Source of the DNA: Saccoglossus kowalevskii
Lineage: Eukaryota; Hemichordata; Enteropneusta; Harrimaniidae
Direction: 5' to 3'
Length of the DNA: 34,098 bases
NCBI RefSeq assembly: GCF_000003605.2
Contig: NW_003107591.1
Coordinates: forward strand, 67,573-101,670
Part shown: in pieces, positions 33,201-34,098 of the stretch
How positions within the stretch are numbered: the first letter of the stretch is position 1
Layout: each line of letters begins with the position of its first letter
Translations under genes and position numbers: made by a program
Notes under the pieces: model-generated
The model's input: only the letters and a program-made list of their open reading frames with translations
What the model was told of the DNA's origin: nothing
Database searches by the model: none

Positions 33201-33942
33201 GCTGAGATTGAAAAGATATTTCTACAGACTCCATTTTGTACAAATTGACCTAATTGTTTTGGTATTGACTTTAAAAACAATTTGTTCTCTCCAAAGGGGA
33301 GAGATAAGGTATTCATTTGTTTTTTAATATTGTATCAGAAAAATTAGTAAAAAAATACCCGAATGTTTTTATTTTTTGCAACTGTTTGACTATGATGTTT
33401 GGAGACACTATCTAGTGAAATAATGTAAAAAAAAAAAGAAAAAGATCACTGGATAAATTAACTCGTATCAAAAAAGCCATAGCAGTTTCTGTGTGATATA
33501 AGGAAAACCAAAAAAATCGCTGCTTGAATCTGTACACAGAACAGGTTTTCACATGATAAGAACAAATTCAACAAGTGGAGTAACTTAAAAATGTCTGCCA
33601 ACCTGCCGCACCACAAAAAGAGTCGTCTCGCCCCTTCTCGTACTTTCAAAGAATAAATATACGGAATATGGCAAGCCAAACTCATCTCGATCATCTTGGG
33701 CAGTGAGAATGAATGAGCGGCGGTAGCGGAGATACCAGATTACGCAAGAAACGTCGTGTCTTATGTAGCGGCAGACGCTATGAGTACGCGTCTTTGTTAC
33801 CGGTCAGCGCAGAGGCTGTTTTATATATAGCAGGTCGATTTTATCGGCCGTTAGAACCCGGATCTCGACACCTGAAACTAAAGTGTTTGGCGTGCCGTAT
33901 AGTCACAGCGACACAGACATTACCTTCGATATTTCCTGTCAT
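11885..33942 (-). CDS. HNF4: HNF4 nuclear receptor gene, seven-exon model, 468 residues
   Basis: Exons on the minus strand: 33924-33942, 20072-20314, 19380-19495, 17726-17893, 16590-16830, 13642-13878 and 11885-12267. All junctions are GT-AG and in phase, and the total is 1407 nt including the stop. The protein has a very short A/B region, a two-zinc-finger DNA-binding domain (Cys 19, 22, 36, 39, 55, 61, 71, 74, with C79 after), a hinge, a ligand-binding domain (~127-341) ending in the AF-2 motif LLQEML, and a ~126-residue F domain. HNF4 binds DR1 elements as a homodimer and holds fatty acid constitutively. It controls gut and liver-type metabolic genes. Only the first exon is uncertain; without it, translation could begin at the Met in the second exon. 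Confidence 0.93.
12268..13641. other. HNF4 intron with a two-unit repeat
   Basis: AT-rich, with no further exon. The part 13059-13390 holds two diverged direct copies of a ~250-bp unit; the remainder shows nothing I can name. Confidence 0.6.
13059..13390. repeat. Two-unit dispersed repeat with ATGGCGGCCAT motif
   Basis: TATGCCATAACAAATTCAGA at 13058 and TATGCCTTAACAAATTGAGA at 13310 each open a copy that continues through GAAAGTGGTCAAA and CCATTTCCTGGTTAATTTC-like sequence. AAAATGGCGGCCAT lies between them at ~13248 and AAGATGGCTGCCA follows the second. These motifs resemble the cores of the repeats at 23130-24205. Confidence 0.6.
13642..13878 (-). CDS. HNF4: HNF4 exon: end of ligand-binding domain with AF-2
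   Basis: Encodes [55 protein letters not shown] and [12 protein letters not shown] (residues 263-341). The YDSRGRFGE and SITWHMIEQ blocks form the dimer-interface helices. LLQEML is the AF-2 coactivator-binding helix, intact here. The donor is GTATTA, a weak but usable site. Confidence 0.96.
14110..15303 (+). repeat. Long hairpin-tailed dispersed repeat
   Basis: At least six diverged sub-units follow one another, each with a CCAAGTTTCATTGAAATG-type motif, a TTGAGATATCAG motif, an AATTATGCAAATTAGGTAAT motif and an AAAACTAATCAGGTCTCTGC motif. The right end has a GACA/CACA-rich tail (15218-15256) and then a hairpin at 15267-15298: arms GACTCCC and GGGAGTC, with an inner GTGC-TTC-GCAC. The left ~330 bp are repeated in inverse orientation at 6508-6840. 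No ORF is convincing. It lies in an HNF4 intron. Confidence 0.8.
15318..15500. repeat. 69-bp minisatellite, 2.6 units
   Basis: TGGTCAC starts at 15318, 15387 and 15455. Each unit goes on through ATAAACAGG, TATACCAGG, CTCATA and ACTGCTTAAAAG with moderate divergence. It directly follows the hairpin-tailed repeat. Confidence 0.8.
15852..16400. other. Assembly gap (run of N)
   Basis: 549 unknown bases in the HNF4 intron between exons 13642-13878 and 16590-16830. Its true length is not known from the sequence. Open frames reported across it are artefacts. Confidence 0.99.
16590..16830 (-). CDS. HNF4: HNF4 exon: central ligand-binding domain
   Basis: Residues 183-262 plus one base. It opens [20 protein letters not shown], completing the LBD signature. 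Arg187 corresponds to the arginine that holds the fatty-acid carboxylate in vertebrate HNF4. It goes on through [24 protein letters not shown] and [18 protein letters not shown]. The acceptor is TTCACTAACAG and the donor GTGTGT. The run of N at 15852-16400 lies in the following intron and does not interrupt coding sequence. Confidence 0.96.
16831..17725. other. HNF4 intron with a small minisatellite
   Basis: AT-rich. Apart from the 27-bp triplicate at 17484-17564 I see nothing specific. Confidence 0.6.
17484..17564. repeat. Three perfect 27-bp tandem units
   Basis: CATACTCCCTAGACTAGTTG followed by TGTTTAA is repeated three times without change at 17484, 17511 and 17538. Perfect identity suggests a recent expansion, likely to vary in number between individuals. 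Confidence 0.95.
17726..17893 (-). CDS. HNF4: HNF4 exon: start of ligand-binding domain
   Basis: Phase 0 at both ends, 56 codons (residues 127-182). A variable start ([10 protein letters not shown]) is followed by the LBD helices: [20 protein letters not shown], then [14 protein letters not shown]. The [16 protein letters not shown] string is the nuclear-receptor LBD signature in its HNF4 form. The acceptor is CTTTTACAG and the donor GTAAGC. Confidence 0.96.
17894..19379. other. HNF4 intron
   Basis: AT-rich intron holding the piggyBac-like MITE at 18401-18612. Nothing else is recognised. Confidence 0.55.
18401..18612. mobile_element. Degraded piggyBac-like MITE
   Basis: The left end TCCTTTGAGCAC and the right end GCACTCAAAGGG form inverted repeats with three differences. 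They are flanked by TCAA and TTAT, both one base off the TTAA that piggyBac elements duplicate. The 212-bp body is AT-rich and non-coding. Confidence 0.5.
19380..19495 (-). CDS. HNF4: HNF4 exon: C-terminal extension and hinge
   Basis: Encodes [18 protein letters not shown] and [12 protein letters not shown] (residues 88-126). [10 protein letters not shown] is the DNA-contacting C-terminal extension of the HNF4 zinc-finger domain. RRTSYED keeps the RRxS site that corresponds to the known PKA target of vertebrate HNF4A. The acceptor is TTCTGTTTCAG and the donor GTCAGT. This exon has no Met-initiated frame of any length and is easily missed. Confidence 0.95.
19496..20071. other. HNF4 intron without recognised content
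   Basis: 576 bases between the DNA-binding-domain exon and the hinge exon. No repeat or alternative exon is apparent. Confidence 0.6.
20072..20314 (-). CDS. HNF4: HNF4 exon: DNA-binding domain
   Basis: The acceptor is CTGTACTCAG and the donor GTAAAT follows at 20071. It encodes both zinc fingers in one exon: [20 protein letters not shown], with the P-box [24 protein letters not shown], and [17 protein letters not shown]. These strings are nearly invariant in HNF4 proteins and separate it from RXR and COUP-TF. The in-frame residues before the exon's own ATG (Ala-Glu) show that coding begins further upstream, or that this Met is an internal start. Confidence 0.97.
20315..21248. other. Proximal part of HNF4 intron 1
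   Basis: Mostly AT-rich. A more GC-rich patch at ~20820-20900 has no exon signals that I can defend. Confidence 0.5.
21249..21377. repeat. Three 43-bp tandem units
   Basis: CAATTTATACATCAAATCCA, then TTCACAACCAAGATCTGGTT and CAG, starts at 21249, 21292 and 21335. The copies differ at one base (ACAAAG for ACCAAG in the second). This is a recent minisatellite. Confidence 0.95.
21378..22408. other. Part of HNF4 intron 1, nothing recognised
   Basis: AT-rich DNA with a poly-T run at ~22054. No gene or element is supported. Confidence 0.5.
22409..22511. repeat. 19-bp minisatellite CACGTCACCACCCCTCTCC, 5.4 units
   Basis: Units begin at 22409, 22428, 22447, 22466, 22485 and (partial) 22504. Four of the six starts keep CCACGTCA; those at 22466 and 22504 read CCACATCA. 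One unit has CTTCC for CTCCC. The complement of CCACGTCA is TGACGTGG, a CRE/UPRE-like core. Confidence 0.95.
22512..23129. other. Part of HNF4 intron 1, nothing recognised
   Basis: AT-rich DNA between the 19-bp minisatellite and the large dispersed repeat. No feature is supported. Confidence 0.5.
23130..24205 (+). repeat. Hairpin-tailed repeat array with palindromic monomers
   Basis: At least six monomers carry a core like AAGATGGCGGCCAGTCGGCC followed by ATTTT, centred near 23150, 23275, 23420, 23560, 23858 and 23995. Each is followed by GACATGTATCCTAACATGTA and CCAAGTTTGAATGAAAACTG-type sequence. The segment 23455-23690 is repeated at 23889-24117. The end has ACGG/GGAC-rich runs and a terminal hairpin at 24168-24202 (arms AGTCCC and GGGAACT, inner TTCG/CGAA). 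Open frames with SVRPSVRPS strings are translations of the ACGG run and not genes. Confidence 0.85.
23690..23750. repeat. ACGG microsatellite
   Basis: Tetranucleotide GACG/GGAC run inside the dispersed repeat, slightly interrupted (ACACACGG). Confidence 0.95.
24206..25099. other. Part of HNF4 intron 1, nothing recognised
   Basis: AT-rich intronic DNA without supported features. Confidence 0.5.
25100..25257. repeat. Second copy of the repeat seen at 7777-8062
   Basis: TTACAGCGTGC through AATATTAGGAAA (25101-25165) is the inverted counterpart of 7985-8052. GCATACTTGTTGGTATCCTC and AATAACCTCATATTATTTA (25217-25257) are direct counterparts of 7812-7854. Confidence 0.6.
25258..25798. other. Part of HNF4 intron 1, nothing recognised
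   Basis: AT-rich DNA with a poly-T run near 25566. No feature is supported. Confidence 0.5.
25799..26023. mobile_element. piggyBac-like MITE
   Basis: The left terminus CCTCTTCACCACCA and the right terminus TGGTGGTGAAAAGG are inverted repeats with one difference over 14 bp. The left flank is TTAA (25795-25798) and the right flank TCAA (26024-26027), consistent with a mutated TTAA duplication. The 225-bp body is non-coding. Confidence 0.7.
26028..27439. other. Part of HNF4 intron 1, nothing recognised
   Basis: AT-rich DNA without supported genes or repeats. Confidence 0.5.
27440..27790 (+). repeat. Diverged hairpin-family repeat
   Basis: It has the landmarks CATCAAGGACCCATTATGT (also near 8270), AAATGACCACCAGATGGCC (~27588), AAATTTCATTCCATG, TTGAGATATCC, and a CAGACAAACAGACA tail at ~27750. 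The terminal hairpin is not clear. A run of 11 G sits at ~27625. Confidence 0.6.
27791..28854. other. Part of HNF4 intron 1
   Basis: AT-rich. A hairpin GCACTTTT-agcggcagac-AAAAGTGC occurs at ~28213-28238. No gene is supported. Confidence 0.45.
28855..29275. repeat. 27-bp tandem array of CCAAT boxes
   Basis: The degenerate unit is GTAACATGTCAGCCAATCAC followed by TAAAGGT. (C/T)CAAT or a close variant starts at 28870, 28897, 28963, 29015, 29067, 29094, 29121, 29151, 29178, 29205 and 29259, so spacings are near 27 or twice that. A 52-bp dimer is duplicated almost exactly at 28981-29032 and 29033-29084. Further CCAATCA motifs follow at 29322, ~30022 and ~30046 outside the array. Confidence 0.85.
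29276..33589. other. Distal part of HNF4 intron 1
   Basis: AT-rich DNA. Noted within it are isolated CCAATCA motifs, two CTTAGCAACCATG sites at ~31100-31134 and a lone GCTATATAAG box at ~32250. No gene is supported. Confidence 0.45.
31100..31134. promoter_or_regulatory. Pair of RFX X-box-like sites
   Basis: CTTAGCAACCATGA (31100) and CTTAGCAACCATGG (31121) lie 21 bp apart, two helical turns. They resemble the RFX-type X-box (CCTAGCAAC). The motif is short, so this is only suggestive. Confidence 0.3.
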
Positions 33943-34045
33943 GTTTCTACTACAGTGTGTGTTGATGGTACTAAGGTCACTTCCAGCTCCTTGGACTTAG
34001 GTCCCACTTTCCGAGAGAGCCGCCGCTGCCTGGACGAGGGCTGGA
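33590..34045 (-). promoter_or_regulatory. HNF4: CpG-rich block, likely HNF4 promoter and first exon region
   Basis: GC and CpG are clearly higher than in the preceding 13 kb. On the minus strand it holds the predicted HNF4 first exon and a long ATG-free leader. Near 33820-33828 there is also a TATATATA box that would serve a second start further downstream. Open frames exist on the plus strand too (33713-34000 and 33784-34065), so a divergent gene starting here cannot be excluded. Confidence 0.4.
33924..33942 (-). CDS. HNF4: Predicted first coding exon of HNF4 (MTGNIE)
   Basis: ATGACAGGAAATATCGAAG is followed by the donor GTAATG. The single overhanging G joins the AA that opens the zinc-finger exon to give GAA, so the product starts [20 protein letters not shown]. 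No ATG occurs on the minus strand between the window edge and this one, and A is at -3. The block is CpG-rich, as first exons often are. A possible upstream acceptor (TTATTTCCCCCATCCAG, ending ~34044) would make the 5' UTR start there. This is a prediction from splice phase and total length, with no homology in six residues. Alternative first exons elsewhere in the large intron are possible, as vertebrate HNF4A has two promoters. Confidence 0.45.
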
Positions 34046-34098
34046 TGGGGGAAATAAAAGAATAATTATACACAGATGCAAAAAACAAATAATAAGTA

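Noticed and set aside
33713..34065. Two overlapping plus-strand frames in the CpG-rich right end
   Set aside because: Both look protein-like and one has an ATG, but I recognise neither, and CpG-rich DNA has few stops by chance. Kept only as a possible divergent gene in the promoter entry.
1..34098. tRNA and rRNA genes
   Set aside because: I saw no cloverleaf with A and B boxes and no rRNA-like sequence on either strand.

Overview
This window is eukaryotic, invertebrate-type genomic DNA from a draft assembly: it is AT-rich, has GT-AG introns, is full of dispersed repeats and minisatellites, and holds one run of N (15852-16400). The species cannot be fixed from the sequence. The nuclear receptor reads as a full bilaterian HNF4, and the repeat content (ACGG-tailed repeats, a DIRS element, several MITEs) resembles that of marine invertebrates such as hemichordates, amphioxus or molluscs; that placement is only an inference.

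Layout. Positions ~95-6500 are a decayed DIRS-type (tyrosine-recombinase class) retrotransposon with inverted terminal repeats, an internal complementary region, and broken gag, reverse transcriptase and RNase H reading frames. It is interrupted by an AT-rich, non-DIRS-like stretch at ~2770-3850. Positions 6912-8715 (+) carry the last four recognisable exons of a DCAF11/WDR23-like WD40 protein; its 5' exons lie outside the window, so the DIRS element probably sits in one of its introns. Positions 11885-33942 (-) carry an HNF4 nuclear receptor gene of seven exons. Six are certain by homology. The seventh, a short first exon at 33924-33942 in a CpG-rich block at the right end, is predicted from splice phase and the absence of upstream ATGs. 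The spliced model is 1407 nt, or 468 residues, the usual HNF4 size.

The two genes are convergent. The 3.2 kb between their stop codons contains a 247-bp hAT-type MITE with a perfect 8-bp target duplication and a 442-bp MITE with ~52-bp terminal inverted repeats and a TAA duplication (PIF/Harbinger-like). The nearest AATAAA downstream of the HNF4 stop lies inside the second one. The HNF4 introns, especially the ~13.6-kb predicted first intron, hold hairpin-tailed dispersed repeats, minisatellites (19-, 27-, 43- and 69-bp units), two degraded piggyBac-like MITEs and a 27-bp array of CCAAT boxes.

Functionally the genes are unrelated: HNF4 is a fatty-acid-binding transcription factor, and DCAF11 is a substrate receptor of the CUL4-DDB1 ubiquitin ligase. 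I see no operon-like or prokaryotic system, no CRISPR array and no tRNA or rRNA gene. The most interesting non-genic material is the hairpin-tailed repeat family, whose monomers carry a palindrome built from an AAGATGGCGGC-type motif, and the motif-bearing tandem arrays in HNF4 intron 1.
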